The position numbers and the translations under genes were made by a program. A stretch of 64,000 nucleotides of DNA from Enoplosus armatus (taxonomy: Eukaryota > Chordata > Actinopteri > Centrarchiformes > Enoplosidae), in NCBI RefSeq assembly GCF_043641665.1, contig NC_092181.1, positions 19,753,463-19,817,462 of the forward strand, written 5' to 3'. Under the pieces are notes generated by a model. The model searched no databases and was not told the DNA's origin. It saw only the letters and a program-made list of their open reading frames with translations. This document shows positions 10,348 to 29,301 of this stretch, one piece after another. Position 1 is the first letter of the stretch. Each line of letters begins with the position of its first letter.

Positions 10348-13300
10348 CTGTTGACAGCATGGAGGAAAGAGAAATGTTTCCAAGTTAGATTATTGTGTAA
10401 ACAGGACTAAAACATATACCTTAGCTATGCCATGGCAAAAAGTTAATTTAGCATTGGTGTTCTATGTGACTGACAGCGTTGTCACTTAACATTATTACAG
10501 CACCCTCTAGAGGTGATTTACTATAAGCACTTACACAAGTGCGCTGGACGTCAACTCAACACAGCACAGTTCAATGACTCGTGAAATTACACCTCACGTC
10601 TTATAACAGGACAGTTCAGATTTGGCTTCAAGTTCAGTCAAAAAAAGAAATCCTATACTCTGCAGGCTCTTAGTTATCTGTACAAGTACAGTCTGTTTTC
10701 CCACAGCTTCTTTCCACCTGAGAGAATCTTGTACAGTGCTTGACGTTCATAATAACCTCACACTTAGAGGGGTTAGTGGTAATGATGTTATACGTTAAAT
10801 GCATGTAATTCATGAAAAATAAGCAGTGTTTCAGCCAAAATATCCAATGAACCTCTTAGCAGCAGATTAAATACTTGCTCTAATGCTAATCACTTCACAC
10901 TTGGTTTGCATTTATTGGTATGATTTATAGGGACTGACAGTTTAAATAGCATTTTTTTTTGCTCACCCCCACATACCTGTAAATACAGCTTGTTGTCCTT
11001 AATAATAGCATCCAGTAGTTCTTTCTGCAGGGGAGGCTCAGGACTCAGTCTCATTCCATTTGCCATCAGTCCTCCATTTGCGCTCTGCCCTGGTAGCTCC
11101 TGTTTCCTGTACATGAGCACATAAGCGGTGTCCTTGGGGAATCGATTAGTAATGTTTTGCACTGATTGGAAGGATGAGAATGTCACTCTGCTATCGTTGA
11201 ACAGCAGCCAATCCCTTGCCTCCTGGCCACTATTAGGTAGTGTGTCTCCTTGTTCAGGTGGAATTGAGAGAGCCGAGCAAGTGGAGAGGCTACACTCGGC
11301 CTGGCCATTCCCCAAACTCTCCTTGAGGGCAAAGTGATTGGCTGGATGCTGTGTACCATCTGCTCCATTAATGTTACGGCCGTAGGAATAGTAGTGGCCA
11401 CTCTCAGACGATATACCAGAATGCATCACCACTGAGCTGAGGACGTAGGGCACTGACTGGACTGACATCTCTCCTCCTCTACTTATCTGCTCCACTCCAT
11501 CTATCCTCTCCTTCTCCTCTTCCTCCTCATCTTTTTGAGACGGTTTGAGCTTCTTGGCCAGATTCTCACTGCTCTCAGGAGAATCCACTTGCAGAGGAGA
11601 AGAGGTAGAGGAGGAGCATTGTGTAGGCATTGTAGGGGCATGCACAGGAAGTCTCATGAGTGGCGGGATGGTGACATTGTCCAGAATCTTCCTCCGAACA
11701 TGGCATTTGGCATCGTATGAGAATCGCAGCAGGGTGAGGATTAAGTATTCAGGTGCCGAGACCACTTTCAAGGTCCTCTCTGCCCGTTGGAGGGAGCTAC
11801 ACTTCTCACAGAAATAGGCATTCTCTTCGTCCAGGATCTCTGGAGCCAGGAAATAGTTCACCAGGTCAGGCACAGAGAGAGGAGGCTCATTTGTCACTGG
11901 CACGAAATGGACATTGCTAGCCGGGGCTTTGGCCGAGCCTGGCTCAGGAATTTCACTGCCGCCATTGACAGATCCCTGACAGAGAACCTTGGGCTCCTCT
12001 GAGGGCCCCTCAGGTTGAGGGCTGTCTTGAGAGGTGGCAGAAGGACAGAAGGCCAAGGAGAGGTCTGTAAAACGCTCTTCTTTCTCAGAGATGCAGTTAC
12101 ACTGCATGCAGCGAATACCTGTGATCAGCTTCCCACCAAACATTGTTTCTATCAAAGTCCTCCCGTCATTCCCAGGTTTGGTTTCTGCTGGATTTAAAGA
12201 CGACTCTTCCCCCTCCTCTGGAGAAGTCTGGCCTGTTGGGTCTTTGCTGCTTGTGTCAACAGGGGAGGCAACCTTTGGTTTTGCTGATTCCAGGACCTGA
12301 AGTGTTTTCTCCTCTTCATGTAACCTTGAGATCAGGAGACAGTGACATTCAACATTAGAGGAGAAAGTACAACTGTGCATTGATTTTAATTTGTACCACA
12401 TCTATTCTCTCTAAACAATAAGCCCCCAGTCACATTATTTAGGACTAAGGAGAGTACAGTTTACATCAGTAAGACCCAATCATGCACACTCACAATGCTC
12501 TATATGCAAGGCTTTTTTATTGACATTTTTTGATACATTATATATTCTTTCCTATTCTTTCATGCATATTGCAAAGGGGACCATAAAGGAAAAGCAATTA
12601 TGTGTATTAAATTGACACACTAACTTGACCCAACCTTATTATTACTATTGATTCATCCAATCTGCTTGGAGTGCGACTGTACCTGTCTAGAAGAAATCTG
12701 AGGTACTCTGAACAGTCCTGCTGGGAGCCAGCATTGAACCAGGGAGGCCGAGATGCGTCCAAGAAGTTTCTGGGAGCATATGCTGCCCTCTGCAGGAAAC
12801 AGACATGTACCACACACACAAAGCAATTAGTTGTTGTTGTCAACAGTAATAATATTATGTAATATCTATTAAACAGGACAATACTAACCTGAGTGTGTGC
12901 AAGGAAAGCAAAGAGCAGCTGGAGCTTTTTCATGAGTGTGTTGGAACCATTTAGATGTAATGATAAAACATGACGCCTGAAACTGAGAGAAAAACAAAGT
13001 TAACTACCCTCAGACGTCCAGATTTATGCCTAATGTTTCAATATACAAATATAAAAAATTCAACAAGTGTGTGTGTGTGTGTGCTTGCATATACAACTCA
13101 CTCTGTGGCCATGAAGAGGGTCTGGATGATGCTGTTCATGTAGCAGGTGTTCCCCAGGTTGACCAGGCCAGTCTTGCCCGTCTCAGACTTTCCAACTTGC
13201 CTCTGAAGACCCGAGGCAAATGAGTTGGACTGGGATGTCCAGGCACTTTGATTTAACACCAACTTGATCTTCTCTTCTCCAGGTTTTGGGAGATCCTGAG

Positions 13301-16300
13301 AAGATAAATTGAAATGATTAGATACAGAACACACTTAAGAAGTTTACAAGTAAAATTAAAGCTCTTGATTATTTATATAGTATGAGGTGTACCCCACGCT
13401 TTTACCTTGATGGCCTCTAGTATGTGGTCATAGAGGTCCGGGAAGCCGGAGTATTGGTACATCATGCAGTGTATGAGCTCAGTGAACTGCAGCAAGAAAG
13501 CTTTACTGGTGGGGAGACCATCTGTCCTCAAAGACTGGACTAGGTGCACCACATGTGGAACAACCTGGAACAGTGAAGGATGAAGATACGAGGAAAAATG
13601 TTGAGCACATTGTGGTGCTGAAAACGCTGGAAGGTACTGCTAATATTAATCATATAATGTATATTAATTTGCAGCACGGTCAGCCAGAGGGGAGTTGCAC
13701 ACCAGGAACCCCACAGAGGGTTCAGTCTCATTTGCTGAGTATTTTCGAGACAATTCATGTTTTTAGATACTAATGAAATTGGCCAACTCAAGGGCCATTG
13801 CTCAGCATTTAAGTGCTTCACACATCATTAGTGGGAGAGCGGCGCCGAGCCTTGGGTTCTGGGAAAAGAAGTCTATGCAACTTTGAAGTAATTTAAGCCA
13901 GAAGAGAAGAAAATGAGAAAAACAATAAAGTGGCCATATGAGAGGGAAATGGGCTGTGAGGAGACAGGAGATCCCTTACCAAATGGAAGGCCTCAGGAGA
14001 GTGCTGGAAACTCAGCAGCATATGGGAGAGCACAGCGAGCGCCCCCTGCCGCACAATGGGGTACCACAGACGACTGAATACCTATGGATTAAAAAAATAT
14101 GAATACATTTATATAAACTGGGGAATTGCTGCAATAAGTCAAGTGAGTCTTTTTACCAGCCCTAGGTAAAATACCTTTAAGAAATATTGCTGCAATCTAG
14201 CTTAATTATTACTGCAACATCTGTGTAGCTTTAAAAGATGCATGCAATTTCTGCCTTGCATCTTCCTGAGGTCCATAATAAATCAAAATGAGGAGTTCTT
14301 GCTACAAACCAGTTCAATTTTAAGCAGAGTGACATCTATGAGGATAGTGAACTTCTGAACTGCAGCCAGTCCTTTCAGTAGAGCAATGACCCAGGTATCA
14401 ACATGTTGAGCCAGAGGCCAAGAAAGCCAGTCAATCATCCTGGATAGAGAGAAGAAGAACGTGGGGAGTAAATAATGTGCAAAAATGTATTTATAGATAT
14501 AGGCAACATGTATTGAATATTCAGATTTATGTACCATAATGCATCATCATTTGTATACATAACAAATCATTTAAAATAACACATTGCAAAAGCCTTTCAA
14601 CCTGGATAACTAGATGTGCGAGGTTACCTGCAGAGTGCTTTAGTCATGTTTGCGTCTTTGACATTGTGGTCTGTGGTGAGACTCTTGATAAGCACTGTGA
14701 TCATCTGGACGGGGATGTGCTGGACCAGGCTGGCCAGAGCAATGGATGGGTCAAAGGAGGGGTCTGAAAAAAATACATCAGAGTAGAAATAGCACATAAT
14801 CACACAAACCCACTTTTTTCACATTGTGTGTGTAAATTACGTTTTTAGCCCCCGATCCAGATCCAAGTTCTTTAATATTCAGTATTCAGCATCTGCCTGA
14901 GTGGAGTACAATATTTATTTCTTCATACATAATGCAGCTGCGCTGAGCACACTAAAGTAAGCCTACTTCAAAATGAATAATCATATCTAAATTGCTTTGA
15001 CAGCTGAATAGCTCTGCATTAACAAAATGTGTCCTGAATCACAGGTTTCCTTTGATGGTTTCCTGGAATATTTTGTGTAGTGTCCTATAGTGTTTGTGTA
15101 ATATCTGTGGAGAGGAGTATGGGTCTGTGGATTTGTTGTTGGGGACAGGATTATGACAGCAACTCCCCCAGCATGAACAAAATACAGCAGCACTTTACAA
15201 GCACAGTTTACCTGAAAAATGTCCCTGAAATAGAGGTAGAGTGACCTTTTAACCCAAAGCACCTCTGCTCGCATCGCTCACTGACGCATGCTGTCAGTAT
15301 GGCTATTCAATTGAAACTGCTGCGTGCTGTTTGTTTATTTTGTGCTGCTCCACAGGTCAGGCACTTGCAACACTGCACAGTAGGCTCAGGACATCCCTAA
15401 AATTTACCATCAACAAAAGAACTGCAGCTTTGACTTCAGCTGAAACTATCTGAACTCAACTACATCTTCTCGGCAAATGCTTTTCAGAATTTGCCCTTGA
15501 GGAAAATGCACTCTTTGAATCAGTGGATTTGAAGGCAATTGCTCAAAGCAATGACAATAGTGTAAAATGAGGCCACTACCTCCAAAATGAAATTCATCAG
15601 TGTGCCAATAATACCAAATATTGTTGGATGAACATCCAACCTATACAAAGGAGAGAACTAAGCCAAGGGATCAAAGTCAACTATTGGCAGGGCACTGAAA
15701 AAACTAAATGAAACAAGGCAACTGTTCTCGGGTGCTCAATCATGCTCTAAAAACCCTGGTATTAATGCCAGAGATTTATAGAGGAAGGGGTATAAGTCAT
15801 GGGTCCATGCTGCCAAATGCAAATATACTTTTTTTCATCATTGGCAGGCAGACATCTATAAATCTATGAAAAAATCATGTTCATATTTTAAGCTTCTTTA
15901 GGGCATATATACTATTCCAGGTTCCACGTACCTCATAGGAAAATAAAGGCAGTTTTTGCTCAAGTATGAAATAAAATACTTTTTTTATTCCTTTTAACTG
16001 CAATCCCATGTATTACAGGCATTTTGGAAAGAAGGAAGGAGGAAAGGAGTTTCACCTGTGGAAGAGATGATGGCAAAGACTTCCTGTAGTGAAGGAAGCA
16101 GTGTGGCCGGGTCAGCCTTCCAGATGTTTTGCAGCAGTGTGCTAACCTTGGTCACCTGACCTACATACTCTCTTAGCTCCCGCTCTTGGCTGGCAAAGCA
16201 GTGGAAGTAACTGATGGTCCTCACCAGCTGCTGGCAGAACAAAACACCCGACTTATCCCTCGGGATGCACTGCACAAAGTCTGACAGCAACGTGTTCAGG

Positions 16301-16737
16301 CGGGCACAAAGGGCAGGCTCCGGACGCTCACACACCATCCTTAAAACCTCCACCTGGATCACGCTGAAGATCTCGAGCACCGAGGGGCAGCTGATGAGCA
16401 GCCGCAGGCAGCAGTGAATGTAGTCTATAATGGTGGGGTCTTTGCGGTCCAGCTGGACATAGCCCTGCTGGAGAAGACTGAGGACAAAGTCTTTACTGAA
16501 GAAACGCTCAAACTCTGGGCGGTGGTAACGTGCGTAGGCATCCAAAACTTGGAAGCCAATCTGCCTCTGAAAGGCATCTTCACCAAGCAAGATGAGGCGG
16601 GTGGTGAGAGTAAACAGCGACTGACACTGCTCCTCAGTCACCTCTTTCTCTGCTGCTTCCACTACCTTCTTCACAATGGCCCTCTTCACTGGAACTGAGT
16701 GATCGGAGCTCACAAGGCCCTCCAAAATCTTGTCCAT
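10180..16737 (-). CDS. usp38: Ubiquitin carboxyl-terminal hydrolase 38 (Usp38)
   Basis: Ten coding exons on the minus strand: 16056-16737, 14628-14763, 14310-14439, 13980-14081, 13406-13564, 13102-13295, 12889-12982, 12683-12789, 10977-12324 and 10180-10347. They total 3120 nt, or 1039 aa; human USP38 is 1042. Every junction is GT-AG and keeps frame. Residues 1 to about 400 form an alpha-helical HEAT/ARM-like region starting [11 protein letters not shown]. The USP catalytic domain follows. Its Cys box, [13 protein letters not shown], puts the nucleophile at Cys454, the same number as in human. The His box [10 protein letters not shown] has His845, and FNDSRVTF has Asp912. CxxC pairs at 607/610 and 707/710 form the zinc-binding fingers. 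USP38 is a cysteine protease that removes ubiquitin from substrates; in mammals it is tied to TBK1 and histone/chromatin regulation. All catalytic residues are intact. Confidence 0.96.
10977..12324 (-). CDS. usp38: usp38 large internal exon (zinc fingers, His box and Asp box)
   Basis: This 1348-nt exon encodes residues 535-984. It holds both CxxC knuckles, the LAFCPS and NYFLAPEIL segments, the NLAKKLKPS motif and the His/Asp part of the catalytic triad. The linkers are much less conserved than the core. One, before the His box, is a Glu-rich run (DEEEEEKER). The acceptor ATCTCAAG|G completes Arg535, and the donor is TTACAG|GTATGT. Confidence 0.95.
12683..13295 (-). CDS. usp38: usp38 catalytic-Cys exons (three small exons)
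   Basis: Exon 13102-13295 carries [20 protein letters not shown] and the Cys box with Cys454. Exon 12889-12982 continues with [20 protein letters not shown] and ends in FLAHTQ. Exon 12683-12789 gives [18 protein letters not shown] and [14 protein letters not shown]. The junction codons GA|T (Asp) and AG|G (Arg) fix the splice sites unambiguously. Confidence 0.95.
13980..16737 (-). CDS. usp38: usp38 N-terminal helical-repeat exons
   Basis: Exon 16056-16737 starts at the conserved MDKILEG (ATG at 16737) and covers residues 1-227. Three short exons then encode [34 protein letters not shown] and [19 protein letters not shown]. These are among the best conserved parts of vertebrate USP38. Between 14764 and 16055 lies intron 1 of the coding region (about 1.3 kb), in which I see no other feature. 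Confidence 0.94.
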
Positions 16738-18620
16738 GATGACGGTCTGCAGAGGGTAATTGAGGAAATGATTAACTAAATAGGTCACACAACTTCTGCA
16801 CTCATACTCAATACACTCATAAATAAAAAATACATGTGCGAGCTGCATTTAATATATCAGTTTGCGTTTCTGTTTTAATTAAATTAAAAATATAATATCA
16901 AGAGTCTGGTCCAATCCTTGACAGACCTTTTTCACAGAGGAAAAGCACAGACATAAAGAACAATAATTAATAACAGCTGAATTCCACTTAGATGCTTTAG
17001 TTTCAGGGTTTTGGTATTGTGCACGCTGGATCACTGTCAAGGCTAACAGGGATCTTCGTATACAACAGAGCCACCGCTACCGTTATTTGTAACACCTGTG
17101 CTTTTCCTACTGTGACAAGTCAAAATATCTGTTGTTGAAGCCTATTGGTGCATAAAGTCCACACATTGTCCACTTTCATTGAGTGCACAGACTGTCAGCT
17201 TTCAAAGGTGGACCATGTGTACTCAGCTTTAATGTGCTGCAACTGGAATGTAGAGCTCATAGACTTTACTGTGACTACTGAGGCAAAAAGGTGCTTCACA
17301 ACATTTGACAACTGGGCATTTTAATATTACACAAACATACAACAGAAGTAATTTGTGTACAGCTGTGCAGTGCAGAAGACAGGGCAAAAAAAGCTTTAAT
17401 ATAATGCTTGGCGCTATGATAGAACACAACAAATTTTGAATACTGAATTTAAATTGGAAACTAACTAGACAATATTTCATAAATATAAAAAAAAATTTGA
17501 TACATTTTTAATCAATTTACAATGATAAAAGATAGAGAAAAGCAGCAAATCCTTACATTTAAGAAGACAGAACCAGCAAATGTTTTGCTTGAAAAATTAC
17601 TCCAATGATTTTTAGAAATAGTAGTAGTATCATTTTCTGTTGATTAGGCGACTAATGTTTTCAGTACCAATTTAAACTTGTGAATGGAAAAATGTAGCTA
17701 AACCAAAATAGGTTGTTTATTACACAGTAATCATATTTCTATAGAGTGAGCCACATTGAAGTATACACAGATGAAGTAACTGCATATTTTCTAAACGCTA
17801 GCGTGAAAAACTTCTGAATATTTCCTAAATATTAGAGGACTGAAAAAAGTCTAAAACAGATGTAACGCTAAGTTAATAGTTAAGGTGGTTTCATGGCATA
17901 AGTCACAGAATTGTCTCCGTTTTGGCCATCATTTTCTCTACGGAGGTTTGTGACGGGTAACGACAACAATAACGGGATATTTTAGTATTTAAGAAAATGT
18001 CCTCAGTGATGTGATGAACACACTGATTCATCTATTAGCGATCAGTCGTAACAACAGCAAACCAACGAAAACGAAAACATTACTATGTTAAATGGATCTA
18101 CTACTACTTTACATCTGATGTTTTCCCTCTTATCTCGCCACTTCATGAGAATGGCGACCAACCGCTATCTGTGCTTGTTGTTTGTATACAGGCGGCTAGC
18201 TTGCTAACGCTAGCTGTAACGTTAACTTTAACGGATAAATCTATACGTCCGGTAGTTAAAAAAAAAAAGGCTCGAATGCTAAAAACAACTAAACCTCTGG
18301 AGCTAGTTCTCCCGCTCCATAGCGACAGTTTTACTAACATCCTCGTACAACGAAAAACCGAACAAAGCAACCAAACAGGCCTGACGTTAGCTGAGTAACG
18401 TTCGGTTCCACTGACTTAGCATAAATACCGCCATGTTATAGCGTGATAGAGAAGCTTTACGATCTGTGCTTACCCAAATAAAGCATGTCAACCTTGTCTG
18501 ACCAGAATATCGTCAATTGTCGGTAGATGTTGAACGTCTTTTGACAGATAAAACCGTGATATTTTGGTTCATTTGATCGCTGTGAATCAGCTGATTAACC
18601 TTCCATCGACGTCATTCCTA
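16738..18620 (-). other. usp38: usp38 5' UTR: leader intron and predicted non-coding first exon
   Basis: Nine bases upstream of the usp38 ATG sits a consensus acceptor (ACCCTCTGCAG|A, exon start 16746), so the ATG exon is probably not the first exon. A good donor (TTTGG|GTAAGC) at 18474/18473 predicts a non-coding first exon in about 18474-18620 and a leader intron of about 1.7 kb. Nothing else in the intron looks coding. The region at 18195-18235 is rich in GCTA and AACGTTA words, which are common in fish repeats. Confidence 0.5.
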
Positions 18621-19630
18621 TGGACAGAGATGTTGGTAGGACCCTTGACTGAAGCAATTTTCGTCTTAACATTGCCTGTTACGCAGTTGTTGAATTTTGA
18701 GTAATGCAATCAGTTGTTCCTGGTGAACGATCTTTTTGAACATTTTGAATTATACGATTTAAATGTTGTCAAATTCTCATTAAGACATATGGGCACTTCT
18801 GAGCCGTTTCTGTACTGTTGATGTGCTGCATTCAATTTATCCTCGTCCATAACCACTTGACGTCTCGGTTGAAGTTGGCTTTTGGTCTTTTTTGGTACAA
18901 GTGGGGAGTCACTCCCTGATGGAATGTTAATATATTGTAACAAATTACTTTGGATGTACAGGAAACACATCTTTAAAATGTATACAAAAGATGTGTAAAA
19001 ATGTACTCTGTGAAGTGTAATAATTATGTATTAACAATGTCACTTTTAAAACCAAGCCCTAATTCAGACTTCAAACTAGTGGAATAATTATCTTGTTGGC
19101 AAATGTAACAAACTCCATTTTTCAACTCATTCAGCTTCGCATATCGTTTTGTTTATAGTGCACAATTTGGAGAATGTATTTGGTTCTTGCATGCAATTAA
19201 ATGATCTCCACTGTGAATTAGATCAAGTCATTTTATGATATATGCACTGATTTCTTTTAACTTTTAGACTGACAATGTGGTCTGGTTTAACCAAACCAAA
19301 GTGTTTTGTGCGGCCCAGCAAGCTTACTACTATAATAATGGAACTGACAAAATTGCTATTTTAACATAAACAACAAAATATCCAACTGTCGATGAAGGCA
19401 GCGTAACCAAGTCTCGCGATAGAGTGCTGTGTACGCGGGTGCTCGAGAAAAATCTTCCAAGCGCTAACGTGCTGCCTGTGACCAACCGGTGTGTCTTTCA
19501 TTATACACAACAGGATAGTTCCCATTTGCCGTGAGAAAGTTCGGAAAATCTTCAACGGCTCTGATACGGGATCACACAAGGCACCAAATAACGGACGATA
19601 CATCTGAATCGGGGAAGAAATTCGTTAGAA
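18590..19630. promoter_or_regulatory. Divergent usp38 / smarca5 promoter interval
   Basis: The two genes run head to head with about 1 kb between their 5' ends. On the usp38 side there is a CRE-type GACGTCAT at 18608-18615. On the smarca5 side, TCTCGCGA at 19412-19419 is the core of the TCTCGCGAGA (Kaiso/ZBTB33-type) element typical of TATA-less vertebrate housekeeping promoters. I infer that smarca5 transcription starts between about 19420 and 19500, giving a 5' UTR of roughly 150-200 nt. The middle (about 18700-19350) is A+T-rich with no recognisable gene. Confidence 0.6.
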
Positions 19631-27808
<8,178 letters not shown>

Positions 27809-28230
27809 AGCTGTTCACAACGTGAATCTACTGCGTAGTGTCAGAATTGGAGAACGGCAGCCAGCTCCGGTATCGCTAGTCCTAGTGTCTGTGTTTGTTT
27901 TGCAGGCTGTGATAATGTACTGTGTAAAACCCTCTGATGGACTGATGTCGTTGTATTAGGATTTAGGAAGTGCTCCTTTACAAGCCTGCCTTGTTGTCAC
28001 TTACCTAAACACTGCAGCTGTGCTGGTTTAGTTTTTTGTTTGCTAGTCCTTTTTTTACTAGTACTAAATTGAAATAAATGTATTTATGCCTGTTGGTTGT
28101 ACCACATTCCATTGCTTGAAACAATATGTACCCTTTTTATTTTTAAGAAAATGTTTGTTCTTTTATCTTCTTATGTGAAGTAGAAAATGTCTTTTTGAAC
28201 TTCAAATAAACTTCCCCTTTTTTAAAAAAA
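27809..28230 (+). terminator. smarca5: smarca5 3' UTR with two poly(A) signals
   Basis: After the TGA at 27806-27808, AATAAA occurs at 28073-28078 and again at 28205-28210. The second is followed by a T-run and a TGTGTG-like downstream element (about 28216-28236), which suits a functional cleavage site. The 3' UTR is therefore about 270 or 420 nt. Confidence 0.7.
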
Positions 28231-29301
28231 ATGTGTGCACTAAATAAGACACTGATTCAAAAAAGGACATTTATATTTGGCAGTTGAAGTGTACATACAT
28301 CCAAACTCTTGAAATTGAAACAAAATGAATAAGCCATAAAAGTCTACTAACAATTAGCACATTAAAATATACTGTCACCTATAGAAGAATAATTATAACT
28401 TTTATACTGCACTTGTTTTTTTCAGGACTTGATCAACAAACCAGAAAGACGTATAGTTCATAATTTTTCAAGTTTCACCAGGGTGTAATAATACCTTTTT
28501 GTTTTTTCATAGTCCTACATTGTTATGTACACAGATAGTTTTGTATCTGATTTCAGCCACATTGACCTGAAAATGTAAAAAAAAAAAAAAAATCTGCATT
28601 CTCAAAAGACTAAAATGACATTTACAATCCCTTTCAATGACACCATAATGGTATTGTTACGAGGCAGTGGGCAGGTATACTGCAGGCTTTTTAAAGCACA
28701 ACAGTGAAATATCAATACTAAAAATCATTTATCACATTATCATTCATTAAGGTCAGCTTCAACTAACATTCACTCCACTTTGCTCTACTCTCCACAAAAC
28801 AAAAGGAACACAGTGAATTACAGTTATAAAAAAAAAAAAAAACTTGGTAAACTAGTTATTTTTAATGGAGGAACATAGAAAACTTTCTTTCATGAAATTT
28901 AAACGATTTTGCCATTTACTCGTGAAATAATTGCTTTTACTAAACTGGGATCTTCATGCATTTGCAAACATTGGATAAAGCGGGATATTTTACAACTTGG
29001 CAACCAATGAAGCAGGTGAATCCTTTTGAGGGGCTTCTACATACATCCATGATTCAAAAAAGGCAGAAACCTACAGTACATTACTGCAAGAACTAACCAT
29101 CATCAGAGATCAGTAAGACTCCAAAAACTCTGGTGCATTCTCTGCATGTAGGCCCCAAACACTGACATATTGCGCTGTCCACAGGTTGTACTGGGCTCTC
29201 TTCAGTGCTACTTGAGTTGGGCTTTGAAGGCACAATGGTGAAGGAGACTATCATAGTCTTTTTAATAGGGGGCAGGTGTTGAGGTGGAGCAGGGTCCACA
29301 T
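28231..29301 (-). other. Convergent smarca5/frem3 interval, including the frem3 3' UTR
   Basis: No coding sequence is present. The frem3 stop codon is at 29302-29304. On the minus strand, ATTAAA occurs at 28861-28866 and AATAAA at 28136-28141, giving two candidate frem3 poly(A) signals; the latter would overlap the smarca5 3' UTR. Two A-runs on the plus strand (A16 at 28577-28592 and A15 at 28828-28842) interrupt an otherwise A+T-rich stretch. Confidence 0.5.

Noticed and set aside
9971..10354. 127-aa plus-strand open frame (Cys/Val-repeat start, Pro-run middle)
   Set aside because: The start is the (GT)27 microsatellite read as Cys-Val, and the Pro-run is the antisense of the usp38 glycine tract. 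It overlaps the real usp38 last exon.
10180..10383. usp38 last exon taken as a separate 67-aa gene starting with METFLF
   Set aside because: The [12 protein letters not shown] lead is intron sequence. The acceptor at 10349-10348 joins in frame to the preceding exon and gives the conserved EQELNAR sequence.
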